A stretch of 64,000 nt of DNA from the NCBI GenBank assembly GCA_947179155.2, contig OX359278.1, forward strand, positions 27,278,297 to 27,342,296, in the 5' to 3' direction. This DNA comes from Hedera helix. Its lineage: Eukaryota; Streptophyta; Magnoliopsida; Apiales; Araliaceae. Of this stretch, positions 47,684 to 59,205 are shown piece by piece (position 1 is the first letter of the stretch; each line of letters begins with the position of its first letter). Position numbers and translations under genes: made by a program. The notes under the pieces were generated by a model. That model was not told the origin of the DNA. It made no database searches and worked only from the letters and a program-made list of their open reading frames with translations.

Positions 47684-49778
47684 TGTAGACACTCAAATTT
47701 TGCACTTGTATACTAACCCCTGACAGGAGGGCAAAATCGTCATTTGACCCGACATAGGAAAAGGAAGGTGGACCCCAACACGAAGCCGCCACAACGAACA
47801 ACGAGCATCATGTTACTTGAGGCAAGGCAAACAGTTGATCTAGAAAACCTGATTTGATCACAAAAGACGACTAATGGCCATTACACTTACGATGGTCGGG
47901 GGTCTCGCTCCCCGATGACCGAGCGACTGCCTAGCTCGCTGGTGAGCTGGCGAGGGTGGAAGGGGACAGCGCCCCCTAGAAGTCAAACACGAATAGCAAA
48001 TTCTATATCCAGTCGTAGCCCTCCGAATTAGCCTCCCAGAACAATATGACACGTTTCCCAGGAATTTTTGGATTGCAAAATACGAGCCTTCCAGCGAAAA
48101 AACGAAAGACCGACATCAGTACACGAAAATCGAGGAAGCACCGAAGCCGGCTGTAGCTGCACCTGCGGCCAAGATCTGAGTTTCTAAATCGCCTCTTCCA
48201 GTTTCATTTCTTAATCAGACGCGGGAGGAAGAAAAAGATAGGACGCGAGAGAAGAAAAAAGAAGGGATCCGAGAGCAAAAAAAGAGAAGAAAAGAATAGG
48301 AAAAAAGAGAGAGATCCATGGTGTATTAAATAGTAGATTTAATCTATTTTTGTTTAATCTTTGGGTGTCAAAAGTTAGATCTATGGTGTATTGAAGCTCT
48401 TTCTCGGCTCTCCTTCCGAATTCAAGGTGAAAAGGCTCGATTTGTACGATGTTGACTCTATTGTAATAGATCTATCGTTTATTTTGTTATTTTGTGGAAT
48501 TGTGCTATTTAATATTTATTTCCGTGTATTATCTGAGCATTTCTACCAATTATATGTGTTATTGGGTTAGATTTATAATTTGGACTCACCTATGTGAGCT
48601 CCAGTTATAAGATCTAGATTTCATTTGATTGAGTAAATATTATTGTATTGGATTGGCCTCGTTGCAATATTTGGGGTTTGATTTATTAAATAAGCCCGGA
48701 TCGAGGTTGGCTAAGGAGCACGTTGCGTGCATTTTTACGGCCTAGCCCTCCGATGATGTCTGTGTGGGCATTTTGATCATTTCAATATTTTGTTGTGACA
48801 TAGTGGTTGTGAGCCTAGGGATGAAATTAATGCCTTGAAATTCTGATTCGAGGCTATTAATAAAATCCCGAAGATGGACTTTTGGGTTAATTGTAATCCT
48901 TGTTATTGGTCATTTTCGATGTAAAATGTATCATTTGGGCCTTAAAACGATATCGATACCGAAAATCGGGTTTAAGGCCCCGTAATAGTAAAATGTGTGA
49001 TTGTGGGCGTTTGGGGTTATTTTGATGGCTCACATGCCCATGAAAGCTCAAACGTTATTTTGATGCTTGGTTTTCCCTTTCGACACGAGAAAATAATTTT
49101 GGGAATGAAAAGACAAAGATTTTCATAAAATCAAGCAAAGTAGGGTATTAGATCACCCGTAGGCTAAAAATAAAAAATCGAAAGTATCGGATGAGCTCCA
49201 TTCCTATTTGACGAAGGATTCGAAAACCTTGTTTTATAAATGTCATCATTAAAGATTTTGTTATCAAAACGAAAGCCTCAAAATGAACTTTTCAAAACAA
49301 ATCGAATCCTTCGTGCATAGGGTCAACGAGATTTCAGAAGTACTTTTGAGAAATAAAGCATTCGAACGACATTCATTTAGGCACACACGCACACACATGC
49401 GCACACACACATTTTAGAATTTAAAAGGATAGGAAAACATCATGATCGCGGTAACCGTGTTTTCACGGAAGTCGGGGGGTGCCTAACACCTTCCCCTCGC
49501 TTAAGCAAGCCCCCGAACTCTATGAATCTCGGTTTGCGGACTAATTAATTCGGAGTCATACATGAGCCAGCGATTACGAAAACAAAATTCGGATGAGTTA
49601 GTACATCCATTTTGAATATACCAACTGGCGACTCTGATCAATTGGCTCATCATAAAATCGACCTTTCAAACCCCGTCGACATTCAAGCCGACCCTTTTCA
49701 AAATCACATCTTAAGTCCAAAGGCTAAAATTTGAAAGGGCTATTATTAAAAAACGAAACGACTTTTTCCGCGTCGACA
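47684..49778 (+). mobile_element. Solo LTR of the Tat family (2095 bp) inside the pararetrovirus
   Basis: It starts TGTAGACACTCAAATTTTGC and ends CCGCGTCGACA, and aligns in blocks with 3374-5607. Flanks: CAAGA (47679-47683) and CTAGA (49779-49783). Comparison with the plus pararetroviral copy shows the uninterrupted target reads AAAACTAGAGATAAA, so the 5-bp duplication is CTAGA with one later change. No internal region. No gene inside; the minus ORF at 47858-48052 is spurious. Confidence 0.9.
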
Positions 49779-51025
49779 CTAGAGATAAAATATCTTTTTT
49801 AATAGTTGAATAGTTTATCTGGGTTGGATTCCAGGCATGGGAATAAAAGCAAACTAGTTGTTCAGAAGAAGTAGGTGTTAATTTTTGTTTGAGAATTCCT
49901 CCAAGGCTAATATCAGAAGCATCGGTTTCAACAATTTTGAAAGCTGTAAGGTTGGCAATGCCAAGGCAAGGAAGAGATCTAACATGCTTTTTAACTTGTC
50001 GAATGACAGAAGTATGAACATCGGTCCAAGGTGGAGGGTTATTTTGTAGACGTTCAAACAACGGTTTACAGACAATTCACAGATTTTTGTAAAATTCACC
50101 GATATAGTCGAGGGAACCTAAAAATCTTTGAGGTTGGGTTTTATCTGTGATGACATCTGGAAATTTATTAGCAAACTGTATAGCTCTATCAACGGGGTGT
50201 ATTTGTCCGTATTGAATATTGTGACCAAGAAATTTAACTTTAGTCTGGAAAAGACTACATTTTGACTGGGATATAACTAATCTATTTGATTGAACAGTTC
50301 TAAAGAATGAATTAAGATGTTTCCAATGTTCTTCAATGGAATTAGAAAAAATAAGAACATCGTCAATATAAACTATAGCAAAATGACTAAATGAGTTTAG
50401 AATATTATTCATGATATTCTGGAATTCACTAGGGGCATTCTTAAGGCCAAAGGGCATTACGTTCCATTCGTAATGTCCAAAGGGTGTAGTGAATGCTGTC
50501 TTATACCTATCCTTTTCATGAATTTGGATTTGTCAAAATCCATTCTTAAGGTCAAATTTACTAAAGACAACTGCTTGACTCAATCTACTAATTAAATCTT
50601 TTTTATTAGGTAATGGATACCTAATCCATTCTAAAATCTTGTTTAAAGGTTTGTAATTGATAACTAACCTGGGAACTCCACGTTCTATTTCAACATTTTT
50701 ATTAACATAAAAAGCTCGGCAAGACCAGGGTGACTTACTCTTTCTAATTAATCCCTTACTAAGTAAATCATCAATTTCTTTTTTGCAAAATTCCATTTGT
50801 TCTTGATTCATTTGTATAAGGTCTAGTCTTAGTAGGAATTAAAGACTCTTTGAATTCCTTAGCATATGGTAGCCTAACAATATGCTTTTTCCTGTGCTAA
50901 AAAGCATGAGATAAGTCAGAACAAACATTTTTACTTAAAAGATCTTGAAAATCTTTAATTTTACTCTGGAGTTTGGGATTTTGTAATTAGTTTTCAATTC
51001 TTTTATATTTAATCTCATCCTTATA
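49779..51025 (-). pseudogene. Pararetroviral RT and RNase H N-terminal part, inverted copy
   Basis: RT begins about 50811 (open to 50533), where a Trp codon is TGA. It continues after this stop in the same frame into the segment with the catalytic YIDD (about 50361-50372), then shifts frame near 50077 into the RNase H segment with ETDASDI, where the acidic residue is kept. 51025-50812 is the linker after the protease. Fewer changes than in the plus copy at the RNase H acidic site. Confidence 0.8.
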
Positions 51026-51892
51026 TATATATGTATGTCATGGGCATAAAATGATTATAGCCTAGGATTAATATATATTTGACATGATTTCTCTGAGCAT
51101 GTTAACCAATGTGCTTACTTGGCAAATTTGGCAGTCTTATCGACTTGTCTATATTCACTGATTAAAAAGAGCTTTAAAAATTAAAACTATTGTTTTTTTT
51201 ATTCATGCTCCTATTCCTAAAATTGATCCTTTTTTTTGTGTGTTAATTTTCTACATTCTAGTGATCTCCCATATTAACACACACATGTGGTACGGTTTTT
51301 AAATACATGTTTTATATCTAGTTTTTTATTTTTTACTTAAAATTTATCTGGACGGTTCGGTGGTATTGTTTTCTGAAAGTTTTGTTGTCAATAAGATAAT
51401 TAGTAGGAGTATTAATGTTAGGGTTGTTTTGTGGTGATTGGGGGTTTGTGGTAATTGGGGGTTTGTGATAATTAGCCGTAGCAGTACTGCAATATTAATG
51501 TTTGGTTCGATAGTATTATTTGCTGAAAATTTTGTTGTCAATAAGGTAATTAGTAGTATTTGGTATTCAGCAACAACACTCGGGATGTTTGCTATTTTCG
51601 TGAACCAAGTTTCAACATATATATATAGCAGTCTTCAATTATATATGTTGAAAAATTGTGTTGATACTGTTCATTTGATGCAGAAGGATCAGTCATAATA
51701 CTAGGATATCTGAGTAATTGAGTGTTAACAGAATTAGCTTCCATATATTGCATGTAATTAGTAACTATTTTTATCTCTTACAATATTATCAGAATACTTG
51801 AAAGGCATAGTTCCTATAAATTTATTGTTTGAAAATTAAAATGATAGTGTTGGACTGTTGTATATTGAGTCATAATACTATAAAACAGACAG
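51026..51892. other. CACTA interior, probably intron of the captured MADS-box gene
   Basis: No exon recognised. A direct repeat of about 55 bp lies at about 51354 and 51503 (TTTTGTTGTCAATAAG.TAATTAGTAG), with GGGGGTTTGTGGTAATT units between. If the pararetroviral DNA is removed, this joins 41983, so the host sequence on both sides belongs to the same CACTA cargo. Confidence 0.4.
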
Positions 51893-51988
51893 ATGAGGGG
51901 AGAAGAACTTCAAGGTTTGAATTTTAAGGAGTTGCAGCAACTAGAGAAGTTGTTTGAAGCCGGATTAAGCCGCGTGATGAAGAAAAAG
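51893..51988 (+). pseudogene. Captured SVP/AGL24-like MADS-box gene, K-domain exon
   Basis: The 96-nt exon after acceptor ACAG reads MRGEELQGLNFKELQQLEKL then FEAGLSRVMKKK, followed by GTCTGT. This is the K-box helix of StMADS11-clade (SVP/AGL24-type) MADS transcription factors, which dimerise through this heptad region and control flowering or dormancy. It is open over its whole length, with conserved Leu spacing. No MADS DNA-binding domain is visible in the window, so only the middle of the gene was captured. Confidence 0.85.
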
Positions 51989-52098
51989 GTCTGTTTCTGC
52001 TTCTTCTTTTTGGCTAATGTTTGTGTAATATGATTATATATACTTTCATACTCAATTGCTGATGTATTCTTAACATATTATTTTCTCTATATTATTAG

Positions 52099-52140
52099 GG
52101 AGAGAAAATTGTGATAGATATCACGTAACTTTAAGAAAAG
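52099..52140 (+). pseudogene. Captured MADS-box gene, next exon (42 nt), with two stops
   Basis: It lies 110 bases after the K-box exon, after acceptor ATTATTAG and before GTTAGA. It reads GEKIVIDIT, stop, L, stop, EK: the GER(I)xxEI..LQxK exon of the family. Its length of exactly 42 nt is the usual length of this exon in plant MIKC MADS genes, which supports genomic (not cDNA) capture. Two stops show that no functional protein is made. Confidence 0.8.
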
Positions 52141-54109
52141 GTTAGAAACAAAACTTGACATTGAAAACAGTTGCCAGCAAAATGAAAACAAATGACATAG
52201 ATCTATTTTCTGTAATAGAACACTTTGAAGAGAATTATAACAAAATTGGTCACATGCTAAGTAAATCTACCTTAGACATCTCCCAATTGCTACGAACCAG
52301 TTTGGACACTGAGATAATCAAATTATGCAGAATTTATTGCAAGAACCACATCTCATAATAATTTGTTTTACATGCATCATTTACATGAGTAGTACTTGAG
52401 CATAGCGGTTGGAACAATGATGATGGTTCTGATCATTTTAGTGATGATGTTTAGTGTTATTAAGACATGAGTATGCAATTCTGATCATTTTCCTCTAATA
52501 TATGATTATAAAAAGCAGGTTACTGGCTTACTGTAGTAGAAATGAGACAAAGTCTTATTGGTTATTGTCATGCAATCCTTGTTGGTTTATCCAGAAATTT
52601 GATTTAGAAGCCAGAAGGTTACTGCAGCAGGGCCTGGATAACATCCATGCTGATTTATGACATGACATAGTCTTACATTGCAAAGGTACATATAAGTCTA
52701 TCTCTTATACTAAGTTTTATAACCGACCAAACCTCTCAAACTGACTGATTTAACCGAATAGGCTGATAATCGATTACGGCCTAAAAGTTTGGGCGGTTTT
52801 GATTTTAAACACTTTATAACCGACTTAAATGATTTTTTTTAATACAAAATCGACTGTTGTGCACCCTATTATCTGATTGAGGAAACTAACTAGGAGTTGT
52901 TTTCTTAAGTTCAATTTGAGGTTTGTTTGCTATAACCTTAAATTAGATTGATAATCGTGTCTAATATGGATTGGGATTGTTACTCATATCTCTATTGACC
53001 TACTTATGTGTTGGTGGAGTCTACCTTTCTACACGGGTAGATTATTTATGTCTATATGATTCAGCTATTATGAAAATATTAGTAATTCAGTGAATTTGAT
53101 TGGTGATCATCATATGATATACTCCTACATTGCAGTTAGTATGTATTTATAAAGTTTAGTGAACGTAATAGCACAAAGCTACATGTTAAAATAATGTCAA
53201 ACAATTTTTTGAACTCTCGGACCATTGTGTTTATTTCCCTTTGAAATTTTATTATGTTATTTTACTCTCTTATGTTGCAAGTTTTAAGTTCTTGGAAATG
53301 ATAGTTTGTTACTTTAGGATTAAAATAATAGTTTTAGTGGTTATTTGACTCTTTTCTGAGGACATGACTTGATATTAATCTACCTTGACATAGTAGATAA
53401 TCTGCACGTGTAAGCCGGTAGGTTGTACCCTTTCTCCTTCTATGATTACATTTTGACAATCGTAAGTAAAAGTGAATATAAACATTGCATCTGAGTGGGA
53501 TCTCTTATGAAAAAATTCTACAAGCACATGAAATCGGTATGAAACTTTATTGTGGCATGTGTTTAAGTTCGTTACAAGAAAGTAGTGGAAAATATTAATC
53601 TTTTATACCACTGATCTGCTTATGCAAATTACTTTCATTTGTTTGCACATAAACATAAATGATACAAAATCAGCAATAGAGTTTATACAGTGGTCTATAC
53701 TTGTAACAAAATCACCAATCAAGTGGTCTATAGTTGTTACTTCGTTAGCAGGTTTCTTTTTTAGGGAGCCATTTGCTCCCCCCTTTTTTGATAGATTTAT
53801 GCAAGGATAATGATATATCTTTTGACAAAGATGTTGCTACTTTTGTTATTGCTTCTTAGCAGGAGGAGATTCATGAATTGCTATTATTGTTAAATATTTT
53901 TAGGAAGACTACTTTTACCTGTCTTACAACAATGATTGACGTAACCAATTTGTTGTATATAGATAGATACTTGATTGAAGAACTATGGCAGCTGTGGTTA
54001 GTTGATTGTAAAGATGATGAATGATTATGTAATGGATGATTTTATTTAATTAATAATATTTAACTTTTTGAATTTTTGCCAGAATTTGCTATGGGGTCAT
54101 TAAGCTAGG
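52141..54109. other. CACTA interior, no assigned gene
   Basis: A short frame at 52155-52358 (67 codons) is unremarkable. The stretch CAGCAAAATGAAAACAAA right after GAAAACAG near 52170 could be a decayed following MADS exon, but this is weak. The remainder is AT-rich without recognisable coding sequence. Confidence 0.4.
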
Positions 54110-54967
54110 ATTTATTTTGTTTGAAATACATAACAAGATTGTCATTTTTTGAATTGACAACGATTTTCGTTACCAAATCTTATACAATAAAGGAAACAAC
54201 AACTTTTTATAATTTTAGCAATAAGTTTTCGTTGATAATGACGTTAAAATATAATTTTTGGGTAACGAAAAATTAATCTAATTGCAACGCGGAGGATATT
54301 GTTGCTAAAAATAAAAAAAAAATGCAACATTTATATCATTGCAAATTATATCAATTTTCGTTGCACATGTAAAGCAAACGATAACGTATAATGTCGTTGC
54401 TAGTCGACAACTTTCGTTGTTCTTTAAAAATAATTAGCATCGAACATTATCGTTGCTAATTGATCATAATCTCGTTACAAAATAATATATGACCGATATA
54501 TTTTTCACATTTAGCAACGAAATTTGTTGCTAAAAAGTAAACAATCAGCAACGAAAATTAGTTAGGCAACAATTTTCATACTGTATAGCAACAAAAAAAA
54601 TCGTTGGAAAAAATGTATCAATCGCAATGAAATTTCATATTTGTAGTTTAAAAAAAAATCCTTTTCGTTGCCAATAAATAGGATTTTGCAACGAAAGTTG
54701 CTTTTAGCAACAACTTCTTAATAAATTGGCAACGAATAATTTTTTGGTTAAATGATCTATGCTTTTGCACGAAAACCAATTTTCGTTACGAAATATGTCA
54801 CTTTCTGCAACACTCAAAATAATTTCGTTGCAGAACAATTGGCAACACTCATTGCGCAATGAAAGGTTCAATGACTGAAAAATCGTTGCAAAAGATCTTT
54901 GGCAACGAAATATTGAACCTTTAACAACGAAAATGGGTTGTTGCCAAATCGCCATTTTTTATTAATG
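54110..54967. repeat. Right subterminal repeats and right terminus of the CACTA element
   Basis: Dense GCAACGAAA, TTCGTTGC and CGTTGCTAAA motifs in both orientations, more than at the left end. The last bases GCCATTTTTTATTAATG form the degenerate inverted terminus. The minus ORF at 54704-54955 is formed by these repeats. Confidence 0.8.
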
Positions 54968-54970
54968 TTA

Positions 54971-55339
54971 TATGAAGTTTTCAAGTGACTCTGAGGATTG
55001 CTATAGGGTTGATGTGGTTGACAGAGCAGTGAATGAAGTATTTTTAAAAACTTATATATCTGACCTTTTAGAAGTTTCAATCAATGGAACCTATATTGCA
55101 GAAGATCCTACTCATATTGAGTGCATGAAATATTTAGATGCTTCTCCTCAATTCACCAAGTTCAAACAGCATTATGAATCTTTGGAGCAAGCCGAAACTT
55201 CTACTTCGACTTTATCCAAAGAGGAAACACTATTACTAGAACTCAAATTGCTATCGGGTCATGTGTGGTATGCTTTTCTTTAATAAACATCTACTTTACC
55301 TATTGTAATTTTTACAACTCTAAATGAGGAACAGGAAAG
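54971..55339 (+). pseudogene. Athila pol: segment between protease and RT
   Basis: It reads SSDSEDCYRVDVVDRAVNEV then DPTHIECMKYLDASP, a stretch characteristic of Athila polyproteins, and joins the protease fragment at 31749 when the CACTA element is removed. Open to 55283, then a stop before the RT domain. Confidence 0.75.
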
Positions 55340-56137
55340 TGAACTCTTAAGCGTGCTTAGAAAGTATAAGACAACTTTGGGGTGGACTATTTCAGACATA
55401 AAAGGAATTAGTCCATCTAGTTGTACGCACAAGATCCTGATGGAAGATGAAGCTAAACCTACCATTGAGCATCAAAGACGTCTTAACCCCATTAGGAAAG
55501 AAGTAGTGAGGAAGGAAATCATTAAATGGCTTGATACTGGAATTATAATCTTATCTCCGACAGATCATGGGTGAGCCTTTTTCACTACGTTTCAAAAAAG
55601 GGGGTATGGCCGTTGTGTCAAATAAAAATAATGAGCTAATTCCTACTCATACAGTCACTAGTTGGAGGGTATGTATGGACTATCAGAAGCTCAACAAAGC
55701 AACTAGGAAGGATCATTTTCCTCTTCCATTCATCAATCAAATACTAGATAGACTGGTCAGGCATGAATTTTATTGTCTACTAGATGGATTCTTTAGTTAT
55801 AACCAAATAGTTACTGCATCTAAAGATCAGGAGAAAATCATATTTACATGTCCGTATGACACCTTTGCTTTCAGAAAGATATCATTTGGATTGTGCAATG
55901 CGCCTGCCACATTTCAGCGGTACATGATGTCCATCTTTTCGAGTTTGGTGGAACAGACTCTGAAAGTCTTCATGGATGATTTCTCGGTATTCAGGAATTC
56001 CTTTGATGCTTGTTTAGATAATTTAATGGCAGTGCTAAAGCAGTGTGTGGAGACAAATCTGGTATTAAACTGAGAAAAGTGTCATTTCATGGTGGAAGAA
56101 TGGATTATTCTTGGATATAGAGTCTCTATAAAAGGAA
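55340..56137 (+). pseudogene. Athila pol: reverse transcriptase
   Basis: RT begins at YKTTLGWTISDIKGISPS.CTHKI (55353). The frame shifts at about 55570, continues VCMDYQKLNKATRKDHFPLP and FGLCNAPATFQRYMMS, with the catalytic motif FMDD at about 55970-55981 (the form usual in Athila). A TGA at 56071 replaces Trp before EKCHFMV. At least three breaks, so non-functional. Confidence 0.9.
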
Positions 56138-56780
56138 TTGGGAGTTGACAAAGTTAAAATAGAGACTATCGAAAAACTTCCACCACTATCATCTGTGAAG
56201 GGAGTTAGGAGTTTTCTAGGCCATGCAGGTTTCTATAAATGGTTTATTAAATACTTCTCTAAAATTACTAAGCCGCTTTATAGTCTTTTGAAAAAAGACG
56301 TGCCTTTCAAGATGGAAAAGGCATGCATTGATGCATTTGATATGCTAAAAAATAAACTGATATCTGCTCCGATAGTAGTTGCTCCGGATTGGGAGTTGCT
56401 ATTTGAATTGATGTGTGATACTAGTGATTATGCTATTGGAGCAGTGTTGGGACAACGAAAAGAGAAAATCTTCCATGCTATTTACTATGCAAGTAAGACA
56501 TTGTCATATGCATAACTCAACTATACAACTCCTGAGAAAGAATTAGTTGCAGTTGTGTATGCCTTCAACAAATTTCGTTCTTATCTCATTGGAAAAAAGG
56601 TAATTGTGTTCACTGATCATTCTGCTATTAAGTATCTTATATCAAATAAAGATGCCAAGCCGAGGTTTATTAGATGGGTTTTGTTGCTCCAATAATTTGA
56701 TCTAGAAATTTGAGATAAAAAGGGGACAGAAAATTAGGTCGTTGATCATCTTTCACGATTAGAGAACTCTAAACTTGAAG
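56138..56780 (+). pseudogene. Athila pol: RT thumb/connection and RNase H
   Basis: It reads VKGVRSFLGHAGFYKWFIKYFSKI, LFELMCDTSDYAIGAVLGQR (RNase H first Asp in MCDTSD), EKELVAVVYAFNKFRSYLIG (Glu) and TDHSAIKYL (Asp). Catalytic acidic residues are kept, but there are in-frame stops at 56513, near 56696 and further on. The frame then leads to VVDHLSRLE. Confidence 0.9.
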
Positions 56781-58071
56781 GTGGGGATGGCAGGGTAATT
56801 AATGAATATTTTCTAGATGAGCAGTTGTTTTTTGTTCAGGGTATGCTAATTTTGCTAATTATATTGTAAGCAATTGCTTCCTCCGAACTTATCTTATCAA
56901 CAGAGGAAAAAGTTCTTGAGTGATGTGCGATTCTATATCTAGGATGATCCTTTCCTATTTAAGCAGTGTGTAGATTAGATTCTGAGAAGATGTCTGCCAA
57001 AAGAGGAAATAGAGAATGTTCTTCATCATTGTCACTCATCTGATTAAGGAGGATATTTTGGTGGGGAGATAACGGTAGCGAAGGTGCTACAGTCTGGGTT
57101 TTACTGGCCAACTTTGTTTAAAGACACTCATTCTTTTGTAACGAGATGCGACAATTGCTAAAGAATGGAAACTATTTCTAGGAGACATAAAATGTCCCTT
57201 AACAGTATTTAAGAAATCATTTTTCTTTTTTTATGTTTGGGTCATAGACTTCATGGGACCATTTTCGTCATCTTATAACAATCAATATATACTAGTCACT
57301 GTAGACTATGTATCCAAAAGGGTTGAAGTTGTTGCTCTACCGATCAATGATTTTAAAGTGGTATTTAACTCTCTATAGAAAAACATCTTTTCAAGCTTTG
57401 GAACTCTGCGGGCTATTATTAGTGATGGGGGTTCACACTTCTGTAACAAGTAATTTGATGCCCTTCTTGCTAAATATGGGGTCTCCTATAAGATTGCTAC
57501 GGCCTACTATCCGCAAACCAGTGGTCAAGTGGAAGTTTATAACAGAGGGATAAAGAGTATTCTGAAAAAGACAGTGAATCCTAACAGAAAGGATTGGTCG
57601 AGGAAATTAGATGAGGTGTTGTGGGCTTACAGAACAGTGGATAAATCACCAATTGGGATGTCACATTATCGTTTGGTCTTTGGTAAGGCATGTCACTTAT
57701 TGGTTGAGGTCGAACATCAGGCTTATTGGGCCATCAAAAAGCTTAATTTTGACTTACACGAGTTCGGTAAGAAGCGGCTTCAACTGAATGAGATGGATGA
57801 ATTCCATCTCCAGTCGTATAAAAATGCCAAAATTTATAAGAAAAAGACAAAGCGATGGCATGATCAAAAAATATTGGAGCGGAGGTTTGAGGATGGCCAG
57901 AAAGTGCTTCTCTATAATTTTCGGTTAAGGTTTTTTCTGGAAAAGTTGAAATCAAGATGGTCGAGGCTATTTACTATCAAAAGGGTATTCCCGCATGAAG
58001 CGGTTTTATTAGAAAATGCTACTACCATAAACACATTTAAAGTGAATGGCCAACGGCTAAAGCATTACAAT
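56781..58071 (+). pseudogene. Athila pol: integrase
   Basis: The zinc-binding part has HHCHSSD..GGYFGG ... GFYWPTLFKDTHSFVTRCDNC near 57020-57160. The core is broken by several stops up to about 57480. The last 188 codons (57529-58095) are open: LDEVLWAYRTVDKSPIGMSH then LVFGKACHL.VEVEHQAYWA, the usual end of Athila integrases. The reading runs into a poly-G tract at 58072. Non-functional. Confidence 0.9.
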
Positions 58072-58089
58072 GGGGGGGGGGGGGGGGGG
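58072..58089. repeat. Poly-G tract
   Basis: Eighteen consecutive G at the end of the Athila pol frame. They create an artificial poly-Gly end. Confidence 0.95.
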
Positions 58090-58834
58090 AGCTAGAGCGA
58101 CAAAAGGTGTTTGTCATTCTCTCCAACCCGAAGTAAAACAAGGGGTAGTCAAGTCCAACACTCTAAATGAAGCGCTAAATAGGAGGCAACCCATTATTAT
58201 TACTATATTAGTGTTATATTATCATTATTACTATTTTAGTTTATATATTATTATCAAGTGTTTTGTTTTGTTATTTTTAAGCTTAATAAAATAATACTTA
58301 TTTAGTATTATATTTTAATTATATAGAGTTAAATGAAAATTTTGATGATTTTTTTGATAATTTTTTTGATTTGTAGCTTATTTTTGATAAATTTCATACA
58401 TTACTTTCAAGTACTATCAAAACATTGCAACATTTTGGACTTTATTGCATTTTTAAAGGAAGCTCAACAGCAGACTACTGTTGTCGCGGTGCTCATTTGC
58501 TATCGCTACAGTGGCGAGTTCGAACAGTGAAAAAAAAAAAACTCGGTTAAGCTTGAATTTACCAATTGTTTAAGGTTGTTAAGTTGTTGTAGGTGATTGA
58601 AGATTAAGTTTCGAGTGAATATATGCATTGCTAATGAGTAATTAGTTGTTAATTGGGAGTATGCTATAAAATGGTGCCATTGTTGCTTAAAATTTGAAAT
58701 TCAATTATATTATATGGTACTTGTTTTACTTCTGGGATTGGAAAGTTTGAATTGTAGAGGATAAACCCATAAAGGGTGGCTGAATTCAAGGTAGGGGGAG
58801 GCACATTCCTAGTTGGATTTATGAGTGCAAACCA
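58090..58834 (+). other. Athila sequence downstream of pol
   Basis: GCGCTAAATAGGAGGCAACCCA at 58171 is a conserved non-coding block found after pol in Athila elements. The rest is AT-rich, with a T/G-rich GATTTTTTTGATAATTTTTT run and no env-like ORF. The Athila 3' LTR is not identified; the Copia sequence begins at 58835. Confidence 0.6.
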
Positions 58835-59205
58835 TGTTGGTTTGCAAAAATGTGGCATACATACAATCAAATTATAATAGCACAACAGAAGCAAACAAAA
58901 TCAGATTTTAATTTTTTTTACAAACAAATAACCAAGATCTTTCTTATATGATAATTATTAATTGATGAATGATAAAAGATTTATACCTTTGTAAGACAAA
59001 GCTTCCACATGTACAAGTTCAACTCCTTTTAATCCATTACGTTCTTCTTCAAATTCACCGATTAGATTCCACGGATTAATGTCAGCTTTCCAAGTGTGAA
59101 GCCTCTAGAGGTGATCCACTAAGAGATTTATGAATTAAAGAAGTGAATTTTAATTTTTCCAAACCATGGGTGGCTAGCCATAATTCTCTTTCTCTTTCCC
59201 TCATG
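58835..59205 (-). mobile_element. Copia LTR end fragment in inverted orientation
   Basis: The plus strand begins TGTTGGTTTGCAAAAATG and matches the left third of the solo LTR at 37086 (shared AGCTTCCACATGTACAAGTTCA-type and GCCTCTAGAGGTGATCCAC blocks). It is on the opposite strand to the pol that directly follows, so the element is rearranged. The junction is near 59200. Confidence 0.75.

Larger units (their letters stand above)
45353..51025 (-). mobile_element. Endogenous pararetrovirus, inverted second copy, interrupted by a Tat solo LTR
   Basis: Reading on the minus strand: the end of the protease-RT linker (51025), RT, RNase H, ORF2 and a regulatory region with TATA box and poly(A) signal. 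It lies tail to tail with the plus copy. The sequences of the two RT regions are very similar and both keep YIDD. Between 47684 and 49778 a solo LTR splits RNase H. The right breakpoint is near 51025, where homology to 43850 ends. Confidence 0.8.
31750..54970. mobile_element. CACTA (En/Spm-type) transposon of about 23 kb with captured gene fragments
   Basis: The left end is CACTACAAAAAAAATGGACA. The right end is GTTGCCAAATCGCCATTTTTTATTAATG, whose complement gives a matching inverted terminus with the outermost bases decayed. Both ends carry many GCAACGAA/TTCGTTGC subterminal repeats (31790-32150 and 54110-54960), the hallmark of CACTA transposase binding. The target duplication is probably TAT (31747-31749 and 54971-54973), and removing the insert restores the Athila reading AAGCCTATGAAG. 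I see no TNP2-type transposase, so it is non-autonomous. It contains OASTL and MADS-box exons, two solo LTRs and pararetroviral DNA. Confidence 0.85.
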
